Of a DNA stretch of 64,000 bases, positions 11,601-20,942 are shown piece by piece. The notes under the pieces are model-generated. The model had not been told where the DNA came from. It did no database searches and was given only the letters and a program-made list of their open reading frames with translations. The stretch is from the NCBI GenBank assembly GCA_032690845.1, contig CM064417.1:12120501-12184500 (forward strand). The letters run 5' to 3'. The translations under genes were made by a program, and so were the position numbers. The first letter of the stretch is position 1; every line of letters starts with the position of its first letter. This DNA comes from Eleusine coracana subsp. coracana. Lineage: Eukaryota; Streptophyta; Magnoliopsida; Poales; Poaceae.

Positions 11601-12751
11601 GGTCCCATTCCGCAAGCTCCATGGAAAGACACTCTCATATGGAAGCTAAATAAGAAGGGAGTGTGGATGGCTCAAAGTGCTTACAAAGTTCTCTTTCAAA
11701 AAAAAAACTTCATAGCACAGTAAGTAAAATAAACTTGCCTTCTCAAACTAATTCTATTATTTCTATTATTTGGAAAAATAAGAAAATCCTACGCAGAGTT
11801 CAAATGTTTATTTGGAGGCTTCTCACAGGAAACATTGCTAATGCTCAGCGAGTTCATAAACGAAATAAAAATGTTTCTCCCAATTATACTCGCTGCAACA
11901 TGCCTGAAAATGATGAACATATTTTCTTTCACTGCTCTTTTTCTAGAGCAGTCTGATTCGCTTCTCCTTTAGCCATTAAAATAGACAGCCTCAATGGGTC
12001 CTACTCCAATATTCTTTTTTCTATTATCAGCAACCTTAATTCCTCTTATCATGTTGATCTTGTCTGGTATATCTTGTGGTTTATCTGGAAGGTAAGGAAT
12101 AAAATCAGATTTCAAAATAAAGATATTTCTGTTAATTCAATTATCTCTCAGGCTAAGGTAGAGCAAGAAGCTCAATATGATGCTTTCAATATTGAAAACT
12201 TATCTGTGGAGAACTTGGCTTTTAGAAATCCCACTTCAGATAGTATGCTTTCTGCTTGTAATTTTAATTATCTCTGTAGGTCTGATGCTTCGTTTCATAC
12301 AATCAAAGATTCAGGGCTCGGAATTTATATAACCTATGCAGATTATCATGGAAGGAATATTATTCATATCCAAGCTTAAACACCAACTGCTACTTCTCCA
12401 ATCCATGCTGAAGCCTTGAGTCTTTATCTTGGTAGTCATATTATAAAAATGGTTAATCTTCAAGAATGTACCATGAGTTCAGGCAACTTGGCTTTAATTA
12501 ACTATATGAAGTCTGATGATGCTCCTGTTCCAGATTGGAGAATCATGCATATTAATAAGGACGTTCAATTTCTACTCAGAGGCATTTCTACAAGCTTTCT
12601 TCATATCGATAGAAATGAAAATCACATAACAGATGCCTTAGCAAGAAGTGTTGTGGTTAACCCTTATAATTGTCCTATTATTACTTGCTCTAATCCTTGT
12701 CATATCAATAATTGTCCAGTAAAAGTTATACTTTATAATTGGCCCAGTTAG
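8650..12751 (+). pseudogene. LINE ORF2: endonuclease, reverse transcriptase, zf-RVT, RNase H; frameshifted
   Basis: The start at 8650 overlaps the ORF1 stop. The AP-endonuclease part begins MNLLSWNCQGAGGSLRS (Asn of WNCQG). It continues after a frameshift near 9040-9060 with GDLNELLDGTEK and GDHAPI. The link WVVKGDRNTSFFHNS precedes the reverse transcriptase. Next come a TGA at 9957 where the family has ...S-P/G-PDGF, further shifts near 10080, LDYRPISLCN, a TAG near 10311, and LKLDLAKAFDRIEWN. From 10357 to 11601 the frame is open and includes SSRGIRQGCPLSPYLFI and the catalytic FADDVIIYG. The zf-RVT region is at about 11750-11950 (FIWRLLTGNIAN, then C-x-MPENDEHIFFHC). The RNase H-like domain (about 12280-12700) ends in DRNENHITDALAR. 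At least four frameshifts or stops make it inactive. Confidence 0.9.
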
Positions 12752-12945
12752 GTCAAACTTTGTAAATTTGCCTGTTTATAATAAAAGCCCGAATGAGCGT
12801 TTTACTGTCAAAAAAAACTTAGAGGGTAGCTTCTTTTTAAATCAATTCAATCTAAAACTTCTTTATCGAACCATTGAGGCATTGAGCACCAAGCCACCGA
12901 GCATCAAGGGCGAGAGCCAGGTGAAACCGTGAAACGGCTCACGGC

Positions 12946-13136
12946 AAGATTAGAAAAATCGAATTAACCGATCGGCTCGGTTTGATGAAAAACCAACCGA
13001 TTAACCGAGATAATTAATCAGTTAACCAAATTGCTACAGTATCAAATCCGATTTTTTTTTACTAACCGATCAGTTAACACAACCGGCTGGACCAGTAACC
13101 GGCCGGTTTCCGGTTTTTAACGGTTATATAAACGAT
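12946..13136. mobile_element. small AACCG-rich insertion (MULE-type MITE?), 191 bp
   Basis: A 9-bp direct repeat GCTCACGGC occurs at 12937-12945 and 13137-13145 and brackets a segment dense in AACCG/CGGTT words. Its ends (AAGATTAGAAAAATCG and the reverse complement ATCGTTTATATAACCG) are only loosely inverted, so the class is uncertain; the 9-bp duplication suggests a MULE. It lies immediately upstream of the presumed first exon of the kinase gene and contains a TATATAAA near its right end. Similar ACCGGT-rich sequence occurs near 35400-35500. Confidence 0.5.
13125..13132 (+). promoter_or_regulatory. candidate TATA box of the GSK3-like gene
   Basis: TATATAAA lies about 30 bp upstream of a GC-rich segment that ends in a good splice donor (CGGAAG|GTGAG at 13437). 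This would suit a non-coding first exon. The box lies within the 191-bp insertion. The transcription start is inferred, not seen. Confidence 0.4.
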
Positions 13137-13154
13137 GCTCACGGCTCCAGCCAG

Positions 13155-13436
13155 GCCTTCTGAGTCCTGAGTCCTGATCGAGATCGTTTCGGAAAAAGGG
13201 AAAAAAAAAGGAAAATAATACGGCCCTGGCTTTGCTCCACTGTCTACGCCGCCATAGAAACTCAGATCCCAGGCACCAGAGCGGCGCAGCAAGCACAGCG
13301 GCCTGTCCGGCCTCAGCCAAGTAGCTTGCAGCGGCTAGGTCTCGTGCGACCAGTGCACGGCGGCCGGAAGGGGGCACAAGCCTGCCGCCTTGGGCTGGCC
13401 GTCTTCCTCCTCCAGTTTCGACGGTGACAACGGAAG
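13155..13436 (+). other. putative non-coding first exon of the GSK3-like gene
   Basis: This GC-rich block contains no open start for the kinase. It ends at a consensus donor (13437). A strong acceptor, TGCTCTTGCAG, ends at 14391, so a leader intron of about 955 bp would join it to the exon holding the start codon (14392-14584). Plant GSK3 genes commonly have an intron in the leader. The assignment rests on splice-site quality and position only. Confidence 0.4.
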
Positions 13437-14473
13437 GTGAGAGCTGAACTCTCCTCCCCAATCCTCTATTCTACCTCCTTCCTTTTGTAGTTTACAATTA
13501 GGCTGGATGTAGCGGGGATTGGAGACCCACATCGATCCCTGTTTGTCCTGGGAGAGAGATCTCTCACTTGCTTCTTTGAGTAGCTTAACCTTACTTTTTC
13601 GGGAAAAGGGGGAATTTTCGGGTGTGCATCCGAACACCGCCAATACCCAACGCTAAGTCCGCCCCTCTAATTTTGCTTCGGTTCGGTTTGTAGGACTTTG
13701 ATCGTGTGCATCTCCTGACAAATGTTTCTAATCACTAATTGTTCCCTAGAGACACATCCTTTTCACACACTTGCAAAAGGCCATGGCTTTAGTAACATAC
13801 TTGTTCTTTTTTTTCTTTTGCGACTACTAAGGCTCAAAATAGAATGATGCCATGTTCGGCTGCATTGTTCTAAATCAAAAGCAGACAAATATCAAGTTGA
13901 AGTTCTTGTGGAATTTGAGCCGATTTATATGCTATTAAATGGATCATTTGGCAGGAAACCAACTAGAGGCTAGAGCCTAGAGCTGTGGACCTAAAGGCCA
14001 GACATAATTTTTCACTAGTTCTTAGGGGCAACTGTGATCGTTCTCCAGTAAATTTAAGTGTCACTACCATGCGTGTAGTAAAACTATCTGAACTCTGACA
14101 AACAATGTCTTATAAATACCTGGAATGGTGATGTGCAAGGTTGCAAAACAATTTTATGTCTACATTCAATAATTTTCATATAGTGTCACTTCAACATTTG
14201 CTTTGTTGTTGTTGTGTTGTCAGTTCAATATTTGCCAACGTTATGGTACAAATCAACACCTTTTGTGATAGGAGAGAATAGGAGGGTTCATTAATATGTA
14301 TGTGCAGATAATTTATAATTGATAAGAAGTACAATAATGTCCTGAAAACTTGTGCAAGGGCTAATGATTTGCTAAAATGATGCTCTTGCAGACACATTGA
14401 ATATATTTCTTGCTAAGGGAGAATCTTGGTCAAATAATTTTTTTTTCCACAAAGAAGAATTCTCTGAAGCAGT

Positions 14474-16860
14474 ATGACATCAGTAGGTCTACTAAATCCC
14501 TCGTCAGGTTATGAAGCGAGTACTAGTGGGACGATTGATCGATTGCCAGAAGTGATGAACGGAATGAGTATAAGAGATGACAAGGTAAATTTGCGTTGGA
14601 GATATTACATGATATTTGTTGCTGGCAGCTGTTGATTTACCAGTGAATCTGGCAGGAAGTTGAAACTGTTGTTGTCAATGGCAATGGAATGGAGGTTGGT
14701 CATACTATTGTGACGACTGTTGGTGGAAGAAATTCACAACCGAGACAGGTACTGGCAAAAACTATATAGACTGGTGGCGACCCTAGCATATGTTTATTTA
14801 CTGCTTCATGTGGAATTGTGCGATAGCACATTCAACATGATAAAATAGCTTCATGTGCAACTGCTACATAGCACATTCAGAATGATAAATGAGCTTCATG
14901 TGCAATTGGTACAATAGCACATTGAACATGATAAATCATTGACATTATATGATGCGTCCTCTAATTGTAACTGTAGATGTTCATAACACTGCCTTATGTA
15001 TTACAATACAGACTATTAGTTACACGGCAGAGCGCATTGTGGGGCAAGGTTCATTTGGAGTTGTATTCCAGGTTGGTTGACTCAAAATTCCATTTATTTC
15101 GCTATAGACCTTAATTTAGGTTATATTCTGTTAGAATCTTTGTGTCTAAATTTTACTGAAAAGCACTTTTTTGTTCAGGCCAGGTGTCTGGAAACTGGTG
15201 AGAGAGTAGCTATAAAGAAAGTTCTTCAAGATGCGAGGTACAAGAACCGTGAGCTGCAAACAATGCAAGTTCTTGATCACCCAAATGCCGTGTGCTTGAA
15301 GCATTACTTTTGCTCCACGACTGATAAGGACGAGCTCTACCTCAATTTGGTGCTTGAATATGTACCCGAAACAGTTCACCGTGTTATTAAACATTATAAT
15401 AAGATGAACCAACGGATGCCATTGATATATGTTAAACTGTATATGTATCAGGTAAATGATGAAAGTACCTTCCAATGCAATTCTAGCTGTGGCCTTTTTT
15501 TTCTTGTTTCAATAACTCTTTACTTTTTGCATTTCATGGAACTAAATTTACAGATTTGTAGAGCTTTGGCTTACATGCACAACTGCGTAGGAGTATGCCA
15601 CAGAGATATAAAGCCACAAAATATTCTGGTATGTGTGTGGTTAGATTACCTTCTTAAAATGTTAACAATAACATTTTGTCCTTCATGGATGATAATTTTG
15701 GTCATTTGATGTTCGATAATTCTTGTAACAGGTGAACCCACATACTCATCAACTGAAGCTGTGTGATTTTGGCAGCGCGAAAGTCTTGGTATGGTTCATA
15801 AATCACAACTTCTTGATGTATTGAATGTCACATAAAGCATCACATAACTGTCTATGAAACCTAAAACACAAATATTCTACTTATCTTAATAGGTGCAAGG
15901 GGAACCAAATATTTCATATATCTGTTCCAGATACTACAGAGCTCCAGAGCTCATATTTGGTGCTACAGAGTATACAACAGCTATTGATGTGTGGTCTGCT
16001 GGTTGTGTTCTTGCTGAGCTTCTTCTAGGGCAGGTAAGAAATTAACCAAGCTGTAGTTATATATCAGCCAACTCCTTGAAGCTACACCTTCATAAGATAT
16101 CTCCTGTTGAATAGCCCGTTTTCCCTGGGGACAGTGGCGTTGATCAGCTTGTTGAAATCATCAAGGTAAGAATGACTTTTTCTTTTGAAAATGTGTGCAG
16201 TTAGGTAGTTACCCATTTCTGGTTGACTCATGCAGTAGGCTCATTTTTCTTTCAGGTTCTAGGTACACCGACACGCGATGAAATTAAGCGCATGAACCCC
16301 AACTACACCGAGTTTAAATTCCCACAAATCAAAGCTCACCCATGGCACAAGGTAAGAGCTCCACATCTTGAAGTTTTCCTTTTTCTTTGAAGATTACCAC
16401 TAATGATGCATGTTTTTAACCAGATTTTCCACAAAAGGATGCCATCTGAAGCCGTAGATCTTGTTTCTCGGCTTCTGCAGTATTCACCAAACCTCCGGTG
16501 CACTGCAGTAAGTATTAACCTTGGTCAAATATTTTCTCATCAGCTTGGTCAAATCTGTAGTACATATGATAATGTTCTGTTTCTTCTCTCTCCAGTTGGA
16601 AGCGTTAATCCACCCATTCTTCAATGAACTACGGGATCTGAACACTCGGTTACCAAATGGTCGTTCCCTTCCCCAGCTCTTCAATTTTAAGCCTAATGGT
16701 AAGATATCTTTTTTACATATGCGCCCTAAAGCTCTTATCAGTAGATTCTGATGTGCTACATGCCCCCATTTGAACAGAGCTGAGAGGACTACCAATGGAG
16801 TTTCTCGTGAAATTAGTCCCTCAGCATGCTAAGAAGCAGTGTGCCTTCTTGGGAATATGA
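14474..16860 (+). CDS. GSK3/SHAGGY-like protein kinase
   Basis: This is a Ser/Thr kinase of the plant GSK3 family, acting in the cytosol and nucleus in brassinosteroid and other signalling. Twelve coding exons with exact GT-AG junctions are: 14474-14584, 14656-14748, 15012-15071, 15179-15451, 15554-15628, 15732-15788, 15893-16033, 16115-16165, 16256-16351, 16424-16507, 16596-16698 and 16778-16860. They join in frame to a 408-residue protein, the usual length. The N-terminus reads MTSVGLLNPSSGYEAST. Visible kinase landmarks are the Gly loop VGQGSFGVVF, VAIKK, HRDIKPQNIL, CDFGSAK, the activation-loop Tyr in ISYICSRYYRAPE, and the phosphate-pocket Arg of YKNRELQ. Two departures stand out: VQGEP where plants usually have VKGEP (human Arg209 position), and TRDE in place of the TREE motif of BIN2. 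The extension resembles the alpha/gamma/epsilon subgroup, so I assign no paralogue name. Confidence 0.97.
14803..14938 (+). repeat. three tandem copies of a 45-bp unit in intron 2 of the kinase gene
   Basis: Units start at 14803, 14848 and 14893, each opening with GCTTCATGTG and containing ATAGCACATT and ATGATAAA. Copies differ by several substitutions, so the array is not recent. It lies wholly within intron 2. Confidence 0.85.
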
Positions 16861-17700
16861 GAAAGCAGTTCAGAGTGTCTCGTAAAAGAAGAGTGAAGTT
16901 AATCGATTATGAGTGTTGCATCAATGACCTGTTGGAAACTGCAGAATAGCATCTGCCTAGAGTATTATAGGATAGGCAATGCACGCTGTTTTCTTTCACT
17001 GGCTGTGTTGTTTGCATGTTCTACCACGGCGGTGAACCTGTCCCCTAGTTTCTGTAAAGCAGCTGAAGACACAAAGTGAGCAGTATCTGTTCATGTGGCC
17101 TGTATATTGATGTGACATGACTTTGAGAGCTTGATTCTTTGCATTTGTTTTATTCTTTTTGGAGATGGATTCTTTCCATATCTACTTACCAAACAGAAGA
17201 GTGCACATTGTATCTGGAAACTATTTTTGTATTCACTTTCCTGAGTTTGTATCAGTTTTCATCCACCATGGGAGCTGAAGCCTTGTTACTCTTGAGTCAT
17301 GAGCAGGAAGAGGTCCTCAACAGTGACAAGATCAATATGCCTTTGTACTTTCTGTTATTCATCGCTCGAGACCCTGCATCGTATCCCGCCCCAGATGCTG
17401 TGCATAGTTACTATATGTATTTTATTTTTTTATACTCTACACCTACCATGTTATGAGTCTTCACTGGGATGAGAATCAATAGTTTGTCAGCCTTTGTAAA
17501 GTGTATATTGGGTACTATTTCTGGAGTCTGTTAGATGTACCATTTCATGACACGCTGGACAAAGAATGATGAGTGATAGCAAACATGGCAAAATGAATCC
17601 GTTGATTCCTGCTGCAAATTTCTGTTCATTACATAGGATTAGTCAACTCGGTATGCAGTATGCACTTATGATACAAGAACGTTAAGTCATAGCACCAGCG
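16861..17700 (+). other. 3' untranslated region and short spacer after the kinase gene
   Basis: Sequence after the kinase stop is AT-rich and T-rich, as expected of a plant 3' UTR. I cannot fix the polyadenylation site. The spacer to the next gene is short (about 1 kb from stop to next start). No other feature is seen. Confidence 0.4.
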
Positions 17701-17761
17701 CTGCCATTCCCATTTGTTCTGCAGAACGCGAGACGGCGAGAGAGACGCAAACTAGAGGTAG

Positions 17762-17800
17762 ATGGCGGCGGCACCACTGCAAACGCACCGAACCTCCTAA
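17762..17800 (+). CDS. upstream ORF (12 codons) before the mitochondrial L15 start
   Basis: An ATG followed by GCG GCG GCA encodes MAAAPLQTHRTS and stops at TAA (17798-17800), 77 bp before the L15 start codon. It would repress or tune L15 translation only if the transcript starts upstream of 17762, which is likely but not shown. It could be fortuitous. Confidence 0.35.
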   Translation: MAAAPLQTHRTS

Positions 17801-17877
17801 AACACCAGAGAGAGAACCCTAAACCTCCGGCCCACCGAGACCCGCGAGGAATCCAGCCCATCACCACCACCGCAGCC

Positions 17878-20800
17878 ATGTGGCGCCGCGCCGCCTCCCA
17901 CCTCCTCCGCGCCACCGCCACCAGCGGCCCCCGCCGCCTCCCGCCGGCGCCCCCGTCCCTCCTCCTGGCCCCGAAGGTCGCCCCCTACCCCTCTAACTTC
18001 TATGCCACCCAGGCAGCGGCAGCGGCAGCGGCGGCGGCGCCCTCCGCGGCGAGGGCGCCTCGAACGGTGGGATCGCTGCTGCGGCTCAACGACCTGCGGG
18101 ACAACCCGGGCGCGACGAAGCAGAAGACGCGAAAGGGTCGCGGGATCGGCTCCGGCAAGGGCAAGACGGCCGGCCGCGGCCACAAGGGACAGAAGGCGCG
18201 CGGCAAGGCCATGTTCGGCTTCGAGGGTGGACAAACCCCGCTCCGCCGCCGCCTGCCTCGCCGCGGGTTCAAGAACAAATTCTCACTCACGTTCCAGGTA
18301 ACCTCCATCTTTTGCTAGCTTACCCCCATTTCGTCTCTTTCCCCCGTATCTATGCGGGATCAATGTCCTGGTGTCTTAGTGGTATAGTAGTTTAGAGTGG
18401 TGCGCGTCAGGTGTCCGATCCATGTTGACTCCGGCATTTGCCGTCCCGTAACCTATTACCGGTCAGCGATCAGTACTTCGATGGGTTCTACCGTTCTAGG
18501 CAACTCCACAAATGATGCTTGATTGAAATGCTGCTTGTCTTGCGTGGAATTCTGTCTTGCACATAAGGTGTTCGATCTTGTTCTCTGCAGTGACTTGACA
18601 TAGTTTCACTTGTCGTCTTATAAGGTGCACGTCATAAGGATTTTTGTTGTCTTATGAATGTTACTCAAGTAGACAGAAAATTTCAGCTCAAATTATTATC
18701 AGCTTCTTTCCTGAATGTCATCGTAACTAACATAAATGTGATACAAAGGTCTTGAAAGTAGACCATGAAATTTACTTGATGTGCAGTTGATGTATGTAGA
18801 TATCCACTCATTTAGGTTTGATCCTCACAGAGTTATGATCTCGGGGATTTTAGCTTCTTTTACCCAATCCCAATCCCATCCCTCTTACTCCCTCCTACCA
18901 AACAAGGCAAAGACCATTTCAGTGTCCCCATTTCTCATTCCTACTAGTGAAAGATTGATTGGATTGCAATGTATGGAGGAGTACCCCTTCCATTTCTTTT
19001 AGTTGTTATATTGATTATTGGTTGTGTTTGAGATAGGGGTTTTGAAAATTTTTAGATTTTGAATACTATAAACTGCAATTAGTTTTTTTTTCAAGAAAAA
19101 ATTGTATGTATCAATGTGCCAAATAGCAGGTGCATAGGCTGTCCCATATTCCTTTTTATGCCATAAAAAAGTTGTAAATGCTAGCCGAAACAGCAGCATA
19201 CCTCCAGCTCGCCAGATTATTCTGTTGTTTTTTCAACTTCATCAAACATGAAAATTATTAAGCAACATACATATTTGATGCTAAGTACCTTTGAAAGAGA
19301 TTTTACATTGTGTCAGTAAATGTAATAATTTGGTTCGATGGAGTTTCATTAACTGGAGCAGTGCTATTTAACTTTCATGGTGTTGGCATGAGAGCAATAG
19401 ATGCATTAGCATCTAAGTGGTGGTATGAAGGAAGTGGTAGTAATGGAAGTGACAGATAAGTTGAGAAAACATTTAAATTTTGGAGGATAAATATTGTTTA
19501 CAAAGTTGATAGTTTTGAAGCTCAAAGGATAAACAGATTTTAGTTACCACTGACCAAATAAGCCTTCACCAAAACTACAGTACGACAAACTGACAGACCT
19601 CATTGACACATATTATACTCTAGTATCCTCAATACTACCACCTCAAGAGGCGTGCATAATAGCAAAGAGATTGAAAAGGATAATGCTAAAAAATATAGAA
19701 TCTGGATCTCGAAATTCATTGTGGTGGGCAACTATTGAAACACAAGTCGAGTAGCAAAGATCTACTGATATTAGCCATCTACAAATTGGTACTGCCTTCA
19801 GAAACTGTCTCCACTGAGCAAGTGATGAATATTACTGATAAATATTATTGGTCCTTGTGTGACTTGAACATATGACAACATGATGATATTAATATTTTTC
19901 TTTCTCATCAGCCCTGCGGACTGGGAAAAATTGCAAAGCTCATCAATGCTGGAAAGATCGATTCCTCTGAACTTATCACTATGAAGACACTGAAGGTACT
20001 TAGAATCATTTCTTTGTACATTGTGTGCTTTTGTTATTTTCTTGTTTGATGACATGAACGTCTGTATCCCATGTTGGCAGGAGACAGGTGCTATTGGGAA
20101 GCAAATGAAGGACGGGATTCGCTTAATGGGCCGTGGAGCAGAAGAAATCAAATGGCCGATTCACCTTGAGGTAAATATAATCTCCAGTTAAATAATCTAT
20201 TTATATCTAACAAATTGTGTGATTTACACTAGTAGCTTCTTATTCCCATGGAAGCCATCTAGTCAGGAATGGCAAGCTTGTCTTCAAAAACCAAACTGAA
20301 GATCTTACCTACAAAGATAATGCTCTGCCTCTTGCTGCTTGATTTGACACAAGCTTTTGGAACATGAAATCTGACATGTATATTGAAAAAAAGAATTGTT
20401 TTGTGATATTTGGCACTTATCTTTCCACATGATATACTAGGCTGTCCATAGCTTGCAACTGTGCTGATAGTATGCTGCTTGGATTGTGGTGGTCAACAGT
20501 TCGCTATATTAGATCAGTTCTGAGCATTCCTGTTGTGCATAAGTTTGTTAAAGTACCCAATTTCTGCCCCTCGTAACCTTTTGGGCTTGCTGGCATGACT
20601 TTAGATGGTTTTTTAAAAGTTCGGTCATCTGTTTATAAACCGTACATGAACTGACAATTGTAGGTATCAAGGGCAACTGCAAGGGCAAAAGCTGCTGTTG
20701 AAGCAGCCGGTGGAACGGTAAGGTTGGTGTATTACAACAAGCTTGGATTTCGAGCTCTGCTCAAACCCGAATGGTTTGAGAAGAAGGGCCGCCTGCTACC

Positions 20801-20942
20801 AAAGGCGGCAAGGCCTCCACCCAAGCAGAGAGACAAGGTTGATAGCATTGGCCGCCTGCCTGCACCAACAAAACCACTTCCCTTCACACCAGAGGAACTA
20901 GAGTTTGCAGCAAAGCGTGAGGCAGCTCGTGTAACTGTGTAA
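17878..20942 (+). CDS. MRPL15: mitochondrial ribosomal protein L15 (uL15m), nuclear-encoded
   Basis: This is a large-subunit protein of the mitochondrial ribosome, bacterial L15 family. Four exons (17878-18297, 19912-19995, 20081-20170, 20664-20942) join in frame to 290 residues. The first about 60 residues (MWRRAASHLLRATATSG..., Arg- and Ala-rich, with no acidic residues) look like a mitochondrial presequence with a poly-Ala stretch. The L15 core starts at about residue 63 with the Gly/Lys-rich signature GRGIGSGKGKTAGRGHKGQK, followed by FEGGQTPLRRRLPRRGF, GLGKIAKLINAGKID and YYNKLGFRALLKPEWFEKK. The tail (KAARPPPKQRDKVDSIGRL) extends beyond bacterial L15 and is what I recall for plant mitochondrial forms. 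The start is the first ATG of the exon and gives a sensible targeting peptide. Intron 1 is about 1.6 kb. Confidence 0.96.

Larger units (their letters stand above)
6270..12814 (+). mobile_element. full-length L1-type LINE (non-LTR retrotransposon), inactive
   Basis: A 14-bp target duplication AAACTTAGAGGGTA lies at 6256-6269 and 12815-12828. The 3' copy directly follows a short A tract (A run 12810-12817). Between them are a short 5' leader, an ORF1 with the DUF4283/zinc-knuckle plan, and an ORF2 with endonuclease, reverse transcriptase, zf-RVT and RNase H parts. This is the order of plant L1-clade LINEs. The insertion is complete at the 5' end, since the leader begins about 120-265 bp before ORF1. 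Stops in ORF1 and several stops and frameshifts in ORF2 make it non-functional. Two ORF2 stops look like C-to-T or G-to-A changes (TGA at 9957, TAG near 10311), consistent with decay of methylated DNA. Confidence 0.93.
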
